Shown here: positions 35,749-46,247 of the stretch, piece after piece
How positions within the stretch are numbered: position 1 is the first letter of the stretch
How the letters are laid out: the number at the start of each line of letters is the position of its first letter
NCBI RefSeq assembly: GCF_900103735.1
Contig: NZ_FMXE01000003.1
Coordinates: forward strand, 62,001 to 126,000
Length of the DNA stretch: 64,000 nt
DNA from: Algoriphagus alkaliphilus
Lineage (GTDB): Bacteria > Bacteroidota > Bacteroidia > Cytophagales > Cyclobacteriaceae
Direction of reading: 5' to 3'
Notes under the pieces: model-generated
Seen by the model: only the letters and a program-made list of their open reading frames with translations
Databases searched by the model: none
What the model was told of the DNA's origin: nothing
Translations under genes and position numbers: made by a program

Positions 35749-36124
35749 AAGATTTGATTGTAAAAGGGCTCGTTTATAATTCGAATAAAAATTGAAAAAT
35801 CCACCTGAATCGTTTCAGGCGGATCTATTGAAATATTAAGAATTTTATTGATCAACTATAGTCAATGTGTTTTGAAATTAGAACCCAGAGACAAAAGACA
35901 AGAATTTTAAATATCAGCTCCTCGATATTTACATTCTCGAGGTTATATCTATTTGATTTCTAATCCCTTTTGAAAGGATTTCATATATCGGTCATTCAGA
36001 GCTGGATTTAACAATGAAAGAAAGACGGTGAACACTATAAAACTTCATGCTGACTGCCTACTCACTACTCACCCTTCACCACTCACAACTTACAAACCTC
36101 CCAACTTTCTATCCTCCAAACCTC
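35749..36124. other. Gene-free region between methyltransferase and uxuA
   Basis: 376 bp. A hairpin at about 35798-35823 (ATCC-CCTGAA with TTCAGG-GGAT) may terminate the uxuA transcript. A run of ACTCAC-type short repeats lies at 36056-36085. Nothing else is recognisable. Confidence 0.5.
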
Positions 36125-37306
36125 CTAGCTCCCCGCCTTTTTTACCCAAAGCAGCGCCTCTTCCACACCGCGGATTTCGGCCAGACCTTTAAGTCTGCCA
36201 ATGGCAGAGTAGCCCGGATTGGTCTTTTTATGTAGGTCGTCCAACATCTGATGTCCATGGTCAGGACGCATGGGAAGACTCTTGCCGCGTTTTTCCTGCA
36301 CTTTCAGAATCTCATCAATGACTTCTACCATGGGTACATTTCCTTCGAGGTGGTTGTCTTCGTAGAAGTTTCCTGCAGCGTCTCTTTTGGTGCTGCGCAA
36401 ATGGATAAAGTGGATGCGATCCCCAAATTCACGAACCATCGCCGGAAGGTCATTGTCCGCCCGCACTCCGTAGGACCCGGTACAGAAAGTCAGTCCATTG
36501 TGATGGCTTGGAGTTTCTGAAAGTATTCTGCGTGCATCTGAAGCCGTACTGACGACTCTCGGAAGTCCATAAAGTGAGAAAGGTGGGTCATCGGGATGGA
36601 TGCAGAGGTAGATGCCCACTTCTTCTGCAACGGGCGTGACCGCATCCAGGAAAAGCCTGAGATGTTCTGCCAGTTTTTTGGCATCGATTCCTTCATAGGT
36701 TTTGAGCATGGCCCGAAACTCATCTAAGGTATAGCCAATTTCAGATCCCGGCAGACCTTTCAGAATGTTTTCTTTGATCAGCTGCTTTTGCTCATGATCC
36801 AATCCTTCATAGTAGGACTTTACTTCCGCTATTTCTTCTGGGGAATATTCTGAGGCCGCTTCAGGTCTTTGAAGGATAAATAAGTCAAATGCCTGAACCG
36901 CCTTTTTTTCGTAAAGAAGTGCTTTTGCTCCGTTAGGAAGTTCATATTCCAGGTTTGTCCGGGTCCAGTCCAAGATCGGCATGAAGTTGTAGCAAACAGT
37001 GTAAACTCCTTCTGCAGCAAGATTCCGGAGGGTTTGCTTATAGTTTTCGATGACCTGCTCAAAGTCTCCAGTGCGGGTTTTGATCACTTCATGTACCGGA
37101 ACTGACTCTACCACAGACCAAGTAAGGCCTGCTGCTTCGATTAGTTGCTTGCGCATTCGGATTTCTTCCCGACTCCAAACTTCCCCGTTGGGAATATGGT
37201 GAAGGGCATTCACTATCCCGGTGGCACCGGATTGTAGAATGTCCCGCAAACTTACCGGGTCTTTGGGGCCATACCAACGCATGGTCTGTTCCATTTTATG
37301 GCTCAT
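36125..37306 (-). CDS. uxuA: Mannonate dehydratase UxuA
   Basis: 393 residues. [12 protein letters not shown] at the N-terminus, [22 protein letters not shown], and the metal-binding HPDDPP and HLRSTKRD with FYEDNHLEG are signature UxuA segments. It dehydrates D-mannonate to 2-keto-3-deoxy-gluconate. It lies 136 bp after the SDR gene in the uxaC operon. The gap holds simple GTTATT-type repeats. No kdgK or kdgA is in the window. Confidence 0.95.
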   Translation of the reverse strand: MSHKMEQTMRWYGPKDPVSLRDILQSGATGIVNALHHIPNGEVWSREEIRMRKQLIEAAGLTWSVVESVPVHEVIKTRTGDFEQVIENYKQTLRNLAAEGVYTVCYNFMPILDWTRTNLEYELPNGAKALLYEKKAVQAFDLFILQRPEAASEYSPEEIAEVKSYYEGLDHEQKQLIKENILKGLPGSEIGYTLDEFRAMLKTYEGIDAKKLAEHLRLFLDAVTPVAEEVGIYLCIHPDDPPFSLYGLPRVVSTASDARRILSETPSHHNGLTFCTGSYGVRADNDLPAMVREFGDRIHFIHLRSTKRDAAGNFYEDNHLEGNVPMVEVIDEILKVQEKRGKSLPMRPDHGHQMLDDLHKKTNPGYSAIGRLKGLAEIRGVEEALLWVKKAGS

Positions 37307-37442
37307 GGAAATGGGGGTTTTGGTTATTTGGTTACTGGTTATTGAGTTATTAGTTATTTGGGATTAAGTTATTGGTTAAATGTTAAAAGTTAAGGGTTAA
37401 TTCCTGCAACAATTAACTTATAACCATTAACAATTAACTTTT

Positions 37443-38264
37443 TTAAACTCCCGAATACGCGCTGAATCCTCCATCCACGGGAATAATCGTACCCGTAACA
37501 AAGGCTGATGCATCGCTGCAAAGCCATTGCAAAGCGCCCAATAAATCCTCAGGTTTTCCGAATCGATTCATCGGCGTATGGGTTTTGATTTGATTTCCAC
37601 GCTGAGTCAAGCTGCCGTCTGCCTCTGTCAATAAGGTTCGATTTTGCTCGGTCAGGAAAAATCCCGGAGCGATCGCATTGACCCGAAAATCGGGGCCATG
37701 TTTTTGGGCGAGCTCCACTGAAAGCCATTTGGTGAGGTTGTCAATGGCAGCCTTGGCAGAGGCATAACCCATCACTCGGGTCATAGGTCTGCTTGCAGCC
37801 ATTGAACTGACATTCAATATATTTCCTTTGCCTTGCTTAAGCATCAATGGAAGTAAAGCCTTGATTGGAAGCACCGTACCGAGGTAGTTTAAATCCATCA
37901 CTTTTCTCAATGAAGCAGTATCCAAATCCAAGAAATTCTGATCGGGGCGGATCACCGCTCCGGGCATATTTCCACCCGCCGAATTGATCAAGACATCGAT
38001 ATGTCCATGGTGAGAATCGATGACTTTGGCGACTTTTTCAAGGGAATCCTCGTCGGTCACATCGGCAAAATAGCCGAAAGCCTTTCCTCCCGAAGCATTG
38101 ATTTCACTGACTAATTGATCTACTTTTTCGGGGCTGCGACCAAGGATCAATAGCTCAGCACCTTGAGAGGCCAAGTGCAAGGCCATCGTGGTACCCAAGA
38201 CTCCTGTAGCACCTGAAAAGGCGATTTTCTTTCCTTCCAAGGAAAAAAGATTAATAGAGGGCAT
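37443..38264 (-). CDS. uxuB: SDR-family D-mannonate oxidoreductase (fructuronate reductase)
   Basis: 273 residues. Rossmann motif GATGVLGTTMA, catalytic SSMAASRP (Ser), YASAKAAI (Tyr-x-x-x-Lys), and NSAGGN. SDR-type enzymes of this kind reduce D-fructuronate to D-mannonate and are not homologous to E. coli UxuB. The assignment rests on its position between uxaC and uxuA. The start overlaps the uxaC stop by one base. Confidence 0.85.
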   Translation of the reverse strand: MPSINLFSLEGKKIAFSGATGVLGTTMALHLASQGAELLILGRSPEKVDQLVSEINASGGKAFGYFADVTDEDSLEKVAKVIDSHHGHIDVLINSAGGNMPGAVIRPDQNFLDLDTASLRKVMDLNYLGTVLPIKALLPLMLKQGKGNILNVSSMAASRPMTRVMGYASAKAAIDNLTKWLSVELAQKHGPDFRVNAIAPGFFLTEQNRTLLTEADGSLTQRGNQIKTHTPMNRFGKPEDLLGALQWLCSDASAFVTGTIIPVDGGFSAYSGV

Positions 38265-39703
38265 TAAAGTTTATAGTTAGATGGAGAGAAATCGAAGTAA
38301 TTTTTAGCGTTTTGATAGCAAATATCTGTAATAAGTTGACCGAGCCACTTTTCATCCCAGGGGAGTTCGCCGTTTTCTACGTCTTTCCCGAAGAGATTGC
38401 ACAGGATCCTACGGAAGTATTCATGGCGAGGGAAGGAGAGGAAGCTTCTTGAATCTGTCAGCATGCCGATAAAACAGCTCACCAAGCCCATGTTGGAGAG
38501 GGTGTTGATTTGCTTTTCCATGCCGTCTTTTTGATCGAGATACCACCAACCCGAACCGAATTGGATTTTTCCTTTGACCGAGCCGTCGTTGAAGTTTCCG
38601 ATCATCGTTGCAAAAACCTCATTGTCCCGAGGGTTTAGGTTGTAAAGTACCGTTTTGGCCAATTGATCCGAGGAATCGAGGTGGTTTAGAAAATCAGCCA
38701 TGGCAGTGGCTTGATCATAGTCTCCGATGGAATCGAAGCCGGTGTCAGGACCCAAGGTCTGGAGCATTCGGGAATTTGTATTTCTCAATCCCCCCAGGTG
38801 AAACTGCTGTACCCAGCCTTTGGCATGGTACATTTTACAAAGCTTCTGAAGGGTTTTGAATTTGAAATGCTTGATTTCCTCCTCAGTCAGCGGGATGCCC
38901 CGAAGTGCTTTTGTCAGAATGCTATCTGAAGAAAGCTGTTCGTTCTTCGAAAAAACCAGATTTTCGAGGCCATGATCAGAAAGTCTGCAACCCCGACTGT
39001 GGAAGAAGTCCACACGCTTGGATAATGCCTCAATGAGTTTGTCAAAAGAAGTGATTTCGAAGCCTGCCGCGCTGCCTAATTTTTGGAGATAGGCTCGATA
39101 TGTCTCTGAATTCTCAATCGCGAAGGACTTATCTGGCCGAAAAGCGGGGTAAAGTTTGACCTGTCCATTGGTAAGATGATACTTTTCATGTTGCTCCAAA
39201 TTATCCGCAGGATCATCCGTGGAGCAAACCACTTCCACATTCATTCGCTCCAAAAGTCTCTGGGCACGAAAATCGGGATGTTGAAGCATTTCAGATGTTT
39301 GGTGATAAACGGCTGCGGCATTTTCAGCAGTGAGCAATTCATCAACTCCAAAATACCGCCTCATTTCCATGTGTGACCAATGATAAAGCGGATTCCGCAT
39401 CGTGTAGGGAACAGTCGCTGACCATTTCTGAAATTTCTCCAAATCCGAGGCTCCACCAGTTATGAAATGCTCATTGATTCCAAGCGTCCGCATTGCACGC
39501 CATTTGTAATGATCGCCCGCAAGCCAGATTTTGGAAATATTTTCAAATTGCCTGTTTCCGGCGAGTTCAGCAGGAGGGAGGTGATTGTGATAATCGATTA
39601 TTGGAAGATTTTTGGCGTAGTCGTGATATAGGATTCGGGCAAAGTCAGAGTGCAGTAAAAAATCCTCTGTAAGGAAGGAATTTTGGGTTTGAGTAGAGAT
39701 CAT
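38264..39703 (-). CDS. uxaC: Glucuronate isomerase UxaC
   Basis: 479 residues. DYHNHLPPAEL near the N-terminus, STDDPADNLEQH, VQFHLGGLRNTN, and FGSGWWYLDQKDG are uronate isomerase (amidohydrolase-fold) motifs. It isomerises D-glucuronate to D-fructuronate and D-galacturonate to D-tagaturonate. It is first in a minus-strand operon, with a LacI-type operator upstream at 39788-39801. Confidence 0.95.
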   Translation of the reverse strand: MISTQTQNSFLTEDFLLHSDFARILYHDYAKNLPIIDYHNHLPPAELAGNRQFENISKIWLAGDHYKWRAMRTLGINEHFITGGASDLEKFQKWSATVPYTMRNPLYHWSHMEMRRYFGVDELLTAENAAAVYHQTSEMLQHPDFRAQRLLERMNVEVVCSTDDPADNLEQHEKYHLTNGQVKLYPAFRPDKSFAIENSETYRAYLQKLGSAAGFEITSFDKLIEALSKRVDFFHSRGCRLSDHGLENLVFSKNEQLSSDSILTKALRGIPLTEEEIKHFKFKTLQKLCKMYHAKGWVQQFHLGGLRNTNSRMLQTLGPDTGFDSIGDYDQATAMADFLNHLDSSDQLAKTVLYNLNPRDNEVFATMIGNFNDGSVKGKIQFGSGWWYLDQKDGMEKQINTLSNMGLVSCFIGMLTDSRSFLSFPRHEYFRRILCNLFGKDVENGELPWDEKWLGQLITDICYQNAKNYFDFSPSNYKL

Positions 39704-39787
39704 ATAACAGGGTCAGGAGGGGCTTTACAGAAATAGTATTACTAACCTAAATTTACCCCGAAATCGTACTTGGAAGTTATCAAAATA

Positions 39788-39801
39788 CGGAAACGTTTGC
39801 G
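39788..39801. promoter_or_regulatory. LacI-type operator between uxaC and lacI-family gene
   Basis: CGGAAACGTTTGCG is a near-perfect palindrome around AACGTT, the form of LacI-family operators. It lies in the divergent gap 39704-39886, 85 bp from the uxaC start and 86 bp from the regulator start. Similar 14-mers are at 46164 and 49987. Confidence 0.75.
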
Positions 39802-39886
39802 AAATTATTTAAGTGGATAAATTTCCTTATTTTAGAACAGTTGAATTTATTCGACAAAGTTAAAAGCATTATTAACCCAAAATACC

Positions 39887-40912
39887 ATGAGTTCCGGAGT
39901 CAATTTAAAAGCACTTGCAGCTGAGCTGAAACTTTCACCCTCCACGGTGTCACGTGCATTGAATGACAGCTATGAGATCAGTGAGGCGACCAAAAAAAAG
40001 GTCGTATTCATGGCTGAGAAGATGAACTATCAGCCCAATCCGTTTGCCAGGAGTCTCAGAGAAAACAAGAGCAAGACCATAGCTGTGGTCATGCCGGAGC
40101 GGATGAGCAGTTTTTTTGCTAAGGTCATAGACGGAATAGAGGAGGTAACACAACAGCATGGCTACCATCTGTTGGTTTACAGCACGCATGAAGATGTAGA
40201 ACGGGAAAAAAAGATCATCAACCTTCTGATGAACGGTCGGGCTGATGCCATCGTAATGTCTGTTTCCAGTCAAACAAGTGATGTGTCACATTTGGCAAGA
40301 TTGCATGAGCGGGGCTTTCCCTTGATCTTTTTCGACAGGATCTGCCCGGATATACCCACGACCAAGTTCATTACCAACGACTATGAAAGCTCCTATGAAG
40401 GGACCAAGCATTTGATTCAACAGGGATGTCGGAAGATCGCCTTTTTGATGCTTTCCAAAGAGTTGTCCATCACCAAGGAACGGTATCGGGGTTATCTGGA
40501 TGCGCTGAAAACTGCGGGACTTTCCCCTACACCATCCCTCCAAGTCACCTGTGCGCATGACGAAGAAAAAAACATTGAGGCAATTCGTGCCATGCTGACT
40601 TCTGCCGACCGACCGGATGGCTTGTTTTCCTCTGTGGAAAAATTGGCTCTTGCGACCTACCACGCCGTAAAAAGAACTGATATAAAAATCCCTCAGGATC
40701 TTAAAATCATCAGCTTCTTTTCCAATATCAGTATTGCAGGACTGTTGACGCCATCGCTCACCACCATCACTCAGCCTACGTTTCAGATAGGTGAAGAATG
40801 CGCCAAACTTTTGATCAAAAAGCTGACCAAACCCCGTCAGCCGGATTTGCCAAATCAGCTGATCAGTATTCCATCAAAGATTACCATCAGATCTTCTACA
40901 ATTGCTGTTTAA
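39887..40912 (+). CDS. LacI-family transcriptional regulator of the uronate locus
   Basis: 341 residues. N-terminal HTH (LKALAAELKLSPSTVSRALN) with hinge region and YQPNPFARSLR, then a periplasmic-binding-like effector domain. It is divergent from uxaC, and the operator-like 14-mers at 39788, 46164 and 49987 suggest it controls uxaC-uxuB-uxuA, the SusC/SusD pair and the Gfo/Idh-DUF1080 operon. The effector is presumably a uronate or its catabolite. Confidence 0.93.
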   Translation: MSSGVNLKALAAELKLSPSTVSRALNDSYEISEATKKKVVFMAEKMNYQPNPFARSLRENKSKTIAVVMPERMSSFFAKVIDGIEEVTQQHGYHLLVYSTHEDVEREKKIINLLMNGRADAIVMSVSSQTSDVSHLARLHERGFPLIFFDRICPDIPTTKFITNDYESSYEGTKHLIQQGCRKIAFLMLSKELSITKERYRGYLDALKTAGLSPTPSLQVTCAHDEEKNIEAIRAMLTSADRPDGLFSSVEKLALATYHAVKRTDIKIPQDLKIISFFSNISIAGLLTPSLTTITQPTFQIGEECAKLLIKKLTKPRQPDLPNQLISIPSKITIRSSTIAV

Positions 40913-40928
40913 ATTGTTTGGTTTTCAT

Positions 40929-41208
40929 GTGTTTATAATTTGTTTTTTAGCTGTCACATGGAATGCCCTTTATAATCATTCCCCTGTGTGATCCCGTACC
41001 TACGGGATCATGGGCATTTCATCTGTTTATAATTTGTTTTTTAGCTGTCACATGGAATGCCCTTTATAATCATTCCCCTGTGTGATCCCGTACCTACGGG
41101 ATCATGGGCATTTCATCTGTTTATAATTTGATTTTTTTGGTCAGATGGAATGCACTGGATAAATATCCCCCTGTGTGATCCCGTAAATACGGGATCATGG
41201 GCATTTCT
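40929..41208 (-). repeat. Tandem array of the dispersed structured repeat (three units)
   Basis: Units 40929-41022 and 41023-41116 (identical to 20829-21016) and a variant at 41117-41208 whose inner hairpin loop is AA. Read on the minus strand, ATAAACAC-ATGAAA runs into the antisense end of the lacI gene, giving only a 10-codon ORF. Confidence 0.9.
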
Positions 41209-41216
41209 TATAACGG

Positions 41217-41248
41217 AAAACAGCTCCGAATTTCGGAGCTGTTTTTTT
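41217..41248. terminator. Bidirectional terminator between lacI and susD genes
   Basis: AAAACAGCTCCGAA (41217-41230) pairs with TTCGGAGCTGTTTT (41232-41245), with T runs on both strands. It ends the regulator transcript (after the repeat array) and the minus-strand SusD gene. Confidence 0.9.
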
Positions 41249-41280
41249 TGATAGACCTGTCAGATTTTAACGTTTTTACT

Positions 41281-42966
41281 TTAATAACCTGGGTTCTGAG
41301 GAAAACCACTTGGCCCACCTTCTGCCCGGTCAATTTGATTTTGAGGAATTGGTCGCAAGGCATGGAAGTCCTTGATGTTTGGAGCTCCCTGCGGATTAAA
41401 TCGCTTCACGCGCTCCACCAGATTTCCCCAACGCTTCAGATCCAGCCAACGGGTTTGTTCCCCCATCAATTCACGAGCTCTCTCTTCCATCAGGAAGTCA
41501 AAAGTAAATTGAGCAGGTGTGATTGCCATCGCTGTTTCCCTTCCGGGAAATGCTGCTCTTCTTCTGACATTATTGATGGTGGTAGTCGCTTCGGCAATTT
41601 TTCCCTGGCGGAACTGAGCTTCGGCAAGAAGAAGATATGTATCTGCCAATCGCATCGCGATGTAATCGCGACCTCCCTCAAACTGTGTCAAATCTGCTCT
41701 TCCCGGATCCATGTGCTTCACCAAAGCAGGGAAGAGATTTTCTCTGTACATGCTCGGGGTTAGTACTTGGTACCTTTTAGTAGCTCGAACAGCAAGCGAC
41801 ATTTCAAAGCCAGGAAGAAAAATAGCAGTATCTCCCAAAGCAAATGTTACGGTCGGCTTACTTCTGTCAAATGAAGTGTTGAATGTACCCGGACGATTTG
41901 AACGATAAGTGTCTCTGAAAGTCTTTTTGTATCGACTATCATTGGTTCTTTCTCCAAATACGGTCTCCAAGGCATAGGTAGTAGGCATGTATCTTCTGAA
42001 AGGTCTACCGTTTTCGGTATCTCTTCTCATTCCTGCTTGGGTATCGTATTCCATTAAGAAGAATACATGGGCATTGTTACCTCCACCGTTGGTCAACTGG
42101 TTTCTCGTATATTGAACAGACCAAATCACTTCGTCATTGATTTCATTACCAAATGCATGGACAGAAGCAAAGTCGGGAAGTAATCTCAAACCATAATTGG
42201 CAATTACGCTGTTAAATAAAGGTTCTGCTTTGCCAAAATCATCTGCGGCTTTAGCTGATGAAGTACCTTTTGTTACATACACTCTGCCAAGCAGGTGTTC
42301 TGCAGCCCCTCTAGTAGCTCTACCATATTGAAGAGATGCTCTTCTAGCTTCTAAACCTGGAATGGCTTCTGTCAAGTCTTTGATAATAGCTGCATAGATT
42401 TCTGATTCTGGATTACGTTTTACCACTCTGGTCGGCACTTTGGTTTCCTCTAATCGCAATTCCACAGGTCCAAATAATTGTACAAGAAGGAAATAGTGAT
42501 GCGCGCGGATGAATTTTGCTTCAGCTATCCGCTGAGCCTTTACCGCATCTGAGACTCCGGTAATGTTTGGAGCTCTCCCTATTACTGCATTACAGGTGTT
42601 AATTCCTCGATAGAACTCGTCCCATAATTCTCTCACATGGCCATTTTGAGAGTCAAATTCGGTAGTGTAGGTATTCATAAATTTCCAAGAACCGTCAGAT
42701 CCATTGGTATAAACATCCGTCCCGAATTCCGTGAAATTGTTTCCTCGTTCGGTACCATACCAAGCTCTCATAGAGGTGTAGGCCGCATTTACAGCATCAT
42801 CCAACCCTTTCGGAGAATTCAGATATTCTGATCCGATTTGAGATATTACATCCTCTTGCAGGGCATCCTGGCAGGATTGAGCGAATGCTAAGCTCAATGC
42901 GAAAGCACCAATTCTACCGAGATTTTTTAATTTATAGTTTATGCTCAGATTTTTCATTGTCTTCAT
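41281..42966 (-). CDS. SusD/RagB-family outer-membrane lipoprotein
   Basis: 561 residues. Lipoprotein signal ending at FAQSC, SusD N-terminal part (GLDDAVNAAYTSMRAW, TPR-like helices), EAKFIRAHHYFLLVQLFGPVEL, and C-terminal RARELMGEQTRWLDLKRW, LRPIPQNQID. It captures oligosaccharides at the cell surface for the SusC channel. It is second in the susC-susD operon, 8 bp after susC. The lid-type partner and a LacI operator upstream suggest uronate-containing glycans, but the substrate is not proven. Confidence 0.93.
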   Translation of the reverse strand: MKTMKNLSINYKLKNLGRIGAFALSLAFAQSCQDALQEDVISQIGSEYLNSPKGLDDAVNAAYTSMRAWYGTERGNNFTEFGTDVYTNGSDGSWKFMNTYTTEFDSQNGHVRELWDEFYRGINTCNAVIGRAPNITGVSDAVKAQRIAEAKFIRAHHYFLLVQLFGPVELRLEETKVPTRVVKRNPESEIYAAIIKDLTEAIPGLEARRASLQYGRATRGAAEHLLGRVYVTKGTSSAKAADDFGKAEPLFNSVIANYGLRLLPDFASVHAFGNEINDEVIWSVQYTRNQLTNGGGNNAHVFFLMEYDTQAGMRRDTENGRPFRRYMPTTYALETVFGERTNDSRYKKTFRDTYRSNRPGTFNTSFDRSKPTVTFALGDTAIFLPGFEMSLAVRATKRYQVLTPSMYRENLFPALVKHMDPGRADLTQFEGGRDYIAMRLADTYLLLAEAQFRQGKIAEATTTINNVRRRAAFPGRETAMAITPAQFTFDFLMEERARELMGEQTRWLDLKRWGNLVERVKRFNPQGAPNIKDFHALRPIPQNQIDRAEGGPSGFPQNPGY

Positions 42967-42974
42967 GCTTAGGA

Positions 42975-45900
42975 TTAAAATTTAGCACTGATACCAAAGG
43001 TGTATTGAACTACAGGAGGAGCGATGTTGGCGTTGATTACACCACCTTCTACACCTTGTTCCCCGTCAATAAAGGTCTCAGGATCAATTCCTTTGTGAAC
43101 CCTTCTGTATTCGGAGAAGATAAATGGGTTTTGGATACTGGAGAATACCCTCAAGCTGGTTAACCCAATTTTCTTAGCGGCAGCTGCATCGAAATTGTAA
43201 CCAAGATTGATGTTTCTTACCTTTATGAACGTTCCGTCAAAGTAGGACATAGACCTGCTATACTTCGGGAATTCCTGATTTTGATTTGGCCTTGGATACA
43301 TATTGGTTGGATTATTTGGTGTCCAATAATCTACTGCCAGATTATTATATCTTCCGAAAAGCGAATTAAAGTTATCGTGGAATGCAGACCGGATCATGGA
43401 CCCAAATCTCCCGAACACGAAAACAGAAAGATCAAAACCTTTATAGGTGAAGCGGTTGGTCATACCTAGTGAGAAATCAGCTACCGCCGAGCCCAAAATA
43501 ACACGATCCAAGGAATTGATTCTTCCATCATTGTTGGTGTCCTGAATTTTGATTTCTCCCGGTCTGTCACTAAATCTAGCAGCTTCGTCGCGCTCTTCTG
43601 TCTGCCAAATACCAATTTTCTTCAGATCAAAGAATACTGTCAAAGGTTGACCAATGAATCTTCCAGCTGCGAGGTCATCTCTATTTCCTGGTAAAGAGAC
43701 AATTTCTTCTCTATTGCGTGTGAAAATTAGGTCTGTAGACCAACTAAAATCACCTCTTTCAATATTTAAAGTAGAAAGGGAAAGTTCAATACCTCTATTT
43801 TGTGTTTCTCCAATATTGGTAAGGAATCCTCCGAAGCCGGTTGAATTTGGCAAGGGCTGTGGTGCCAAAAGGTCGGAGGTGTTGGTGACATAGTATTCAA
43901 GTGAACCAAATATTCTGTCTTTGAAAATAGAGAAGTCCAAGCCGGAATTGAAGGTGGTAGAAGTTTCCCATTTCAGATCAGGATTTCCGATTGTATTTGG
44001 TCGGTATCCAAAAGCAGCCGTATTATCCCAAGCGTAGGCAGTTCTGCCCAATAGTGCCTGAGTTTGATAGGGGGTTATTGCCTGATTTCCTATAGAACCA
44101 TAGCTCATTCTTAATTTCAACAAGCTGATTTTAGAGGAATTTTTCAAGAATGATTCCTGATGTAAATTCCAGCCTACAGCTACTGAAGGGAAATAACCAA
44201 ACCTATTATTTTCACCAAATCGAGAACTTCCATCGGCTCGAAGAGTACCTGTAACCAGAAATTTCTCTTTATAAGAATAGTTTACCCGGCCCATGTAAGA
44301 AAGAAGAGACCATTCAATCAGGTTTGTATTTGCTCCTGTAATCTGTGATGCGTCACCCAATCTATGGTAAAGCTGGCTAGGTGCCGGAATACCCAAAACA
44401 CTCATGCTGGTTTCTTCAAATCTATCCTGTTGGAATGATTGAAGTGCAGTCAAATTGAGGTTATGTACCGACTTGAAAGTTTTATTGTAAGTCAGGATGT
44501 TTTCTAAGGTATAGTTGAACGTCGTTTGATCACTTACACTACCTGTTGCATCTCCACCTCTTCTTGCATTGGTTTGAGAACCGGTGAATCGACCATTTCT
44601 TCTTACTGTAAAGTCCGGACCAAAATTGACCCGGTAAGTAAGACCTTTGGCGATTTCCCAAGTGGCATAAATACTGGTGAAGATCCTTGTTCTGAAAGTT
44701 TCATCAACAATAGCTCCTGGAACTACTTCAGAAAATGGGTTGGTTCTCAAACCGTCAGAGGTAGGTTGGAAAATGATGTTTCCATTGTCATCAAACGGCT
44801 TTCCAAGAGGGTTTTCTTGAAGCGCACCACCCAGCGGGTTAAAGTTTTCACCGTTTCTTTCACTCATCGTAAAAAGTGTGGAAGTGCCAATGCTTATTTT
44901 CTTGTTGATTTTATGATCAAGATTGACCCGAAATGTTTTTCGAGAGAAATCCTGATTTTTTATTACACCCACATCTTTGAAATAGTTACCAGAGACGAAA
45001 AAGGTGGTCTTATCATTTCCTCCGGATACGCCTACCTGATGACTTTGGATATTACCTTGTCTCATCAGACCCGCCACGTAATCTGTACTTCTGCCCAATG
45101 CAATGCTTTCCAATTCAACAGGCTCAAAAATTCGCCTGTCAGCTTCTTCTGTCGCCGGACCTTCAGGATAATTGCCTACAGTTCTTCTGGATTCTCTTTT
45201 GTACTCCGCAAATGCTGGACCATCGAATACTTCGATTCGTCCCAATTCATTCGCTACACCATAATAGGAGTCAAGAGAAACCACCGTTTTGCCGGCACCA
45301 CCACGCTTGGTGGTAATCAAAACTACCCCGTTGGATCCTCTTGATCCGTAGATCGCTGTAGCAGAAGCATCTTTCAAGACTTCCATCGAAGTGATATCCT
45401 GAGGGTTGATGTCTTCCAATCCACCCACTGTAGGAATTCCGTCTATAACGAAAAGAGGTTCGTTGGAAGCGTTGAATGAACGGCGACCACGGATACGAAC
45501 TTGAGGTGCAGATCCCGGCTTGGAACCCGGCTGTACGACGTCAACACCAGCTGCACGGCCCTGAAGTGCTTGGCGGGCATCTGTGATAGGTTGCTCCTGA
45601 ATTTCTCTTGAGCTGACCGATGAAATCGCGCCGGTTAATTGACTCTTTTTCATTGTACCATAACCCACAACGACCACCTCTTCGAGGTCGGAAAGATCAG
45701 GGCTTAAACTAACACTGATTTGGCTTCGGTTTCCGATTGTTTCCTCTATAGGATTGTAGCCGATAAATGAAAATACCAGCACGCCTGAGGCTGGACCCGA
45801 GATGGAATATTTTCCATCTAAATCTGTTGTGGTGCCTGTGGTGGAGCCTTTCAGGAGAATTGTCACACCCGGTAAGGATGCACCTGTTTCGTCTGAAACG

Positions 45901-45995
45901 GTCCCGGTCACTTGGACATTCTGTGCTTGCGTGTATCCTACACTAAGCAACAGCATCAACACCACCGATAGGCAGGTGTAAAATTTTGTACACAT
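42975..45995 (-). CDS. SusC/RagA-family TonB-dependent outer-membrane transporter
   Basis: 1006 residues. Signal peptide, carboxypeptidase-regulatory-like domain (VSDETGASLPGVTILLKGS), TonB box region, plug (LEEVVVVGYGTMKKSQ, ALQGRAAGVDV, YGSRGSNGVVLITTK) and a 22-strand barrel ending in YTFGISAKF. It imports glycans with SusD. The operator at 46164-46177 is 169 bp upstream of its start. Confidence 0.95.
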   Translation of the reverse strand: MCTKFYTCLSVVLMLLLSVGYTQAQNVQVTGTVSDETGASLPGVTILLKGSTTGTTTDLDGKYSISGPASGVLVFSFIGYNPIEETIGNRSQISVSLSPDLSDLEEVVVVGYGTMKKSQLTGAISSVSSREIQEQPITDARQALQGRAAGVDVVQPGSKPGSAPQVRIRGRRSFNASNEPLFVIDGIPTVGGLEDINPQDITSMEVLKDASATAIYGSRGSNGVVLITTKRGGAGKTVVSLDSYYGVANELGRIEVFDGPAFAEYKRESRRTVGNYPEGPATEEADRRIFEPVELESIALGRSTDYVAGLMRQGNIQSHQVGVSGGNDKTTFFVSGNYFKDVGVIKNQDFSRKTFRVNLDHKINKKISIGTSTLFTMSERNGENFNPLGGALQENPLGKPFDDNGNIIFQPTSDGLRTNPFSEVVPGAIVDETFRTRIFTSIYATWEIAKGLTYRVNFGPDFTVRRNGRFTGSQTNARRGGDATGSVSDQTTFNYTLENILTYNKTFKSVHNLNLTALQSFQQDRFEETSMSVLGIPAPSQLYHRLGDASQITGANTNLIEWSLLSYMGRVNYSYKEKFLVTGTLRADGSSRFGENNRFGYFPSVAVGWNLHQESFLKNSSKISLLKLRMSYGSIGNQAITPYQTQALLGRTAYAWDNTAAFGYRPNTIGNPDLKWETSTTFNSGLDFSIFKDRIFGSLEYYVTNTSDLLAPQPLPNSTGFGGFLTNIGETQNRGIELSLSTLNIERGDFSWSTDLIFTRNREEIVSLPGNRDDLAAGRFIGQPLTVFFDLKKIGIWQTEERDEAARFSDRPGEIKIQDTNNDGRINSLDRVILGSAVADFSLGMTNRFTYKGFDLSVFVFGRFGSMIRSAFHDNFNSLFGRYNNLAVDYWTPNNPTNMYPRPNQNQEFPKYSRSMSYFDGTFIKVRNINLGYNFDAAAAKKIGLTSLRVFSSIQNPFIFSEYRRVHKGIDPETFIDGEQGVEGGVINANIAPPVVQYTFGISAKF

Positions 45996-46163
45996 AAGTA
46001 AAAGGGTTTATTGTTATAAGATAGAATTGGTTCATTAATCAGGTAGAATTTGGTTATTCATTTTAAGGCTTTTCAAGATGACAAGCGGAAAATAACCTCA
46101 ATTTTACTTCTTAAAAGGTAGACAGAAGGATAGGGATGATCAAATCCTGAAAGCCCGTAATTA

Positions 46164-46177
46164 CGGAATCGATTGCG
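46164..46177. promoter_or_regulatory. LacI-type operator upstream of susC
   Basis: CGGAATCGATTGCG differs from the uxaC operator at two positions and is preceded by the same TA. It lies 169 bp upstream of the susC start. Confidence 0.65.
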
Positions 46178-46247
46178 AGATGATTTCGGAATAGGTGGGA
46201 AGTTCCAGAATATTCTGTGGACGATGATATCAGTATCGGTTTATTCT

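Noticed and set aside
44526-45344. 272-residue plus-strand ORF
   Set aside because: It lies wholly antisense inside the well-supported SusC gene, with no recognisable domain.
41281-45995. Assigning a specific glycan to the SusC/SusD pair
   Set aside because: No glycoside hydrolase or polysaccharide lyase lies next to it, so only a general uronate link through the operator can be offered.
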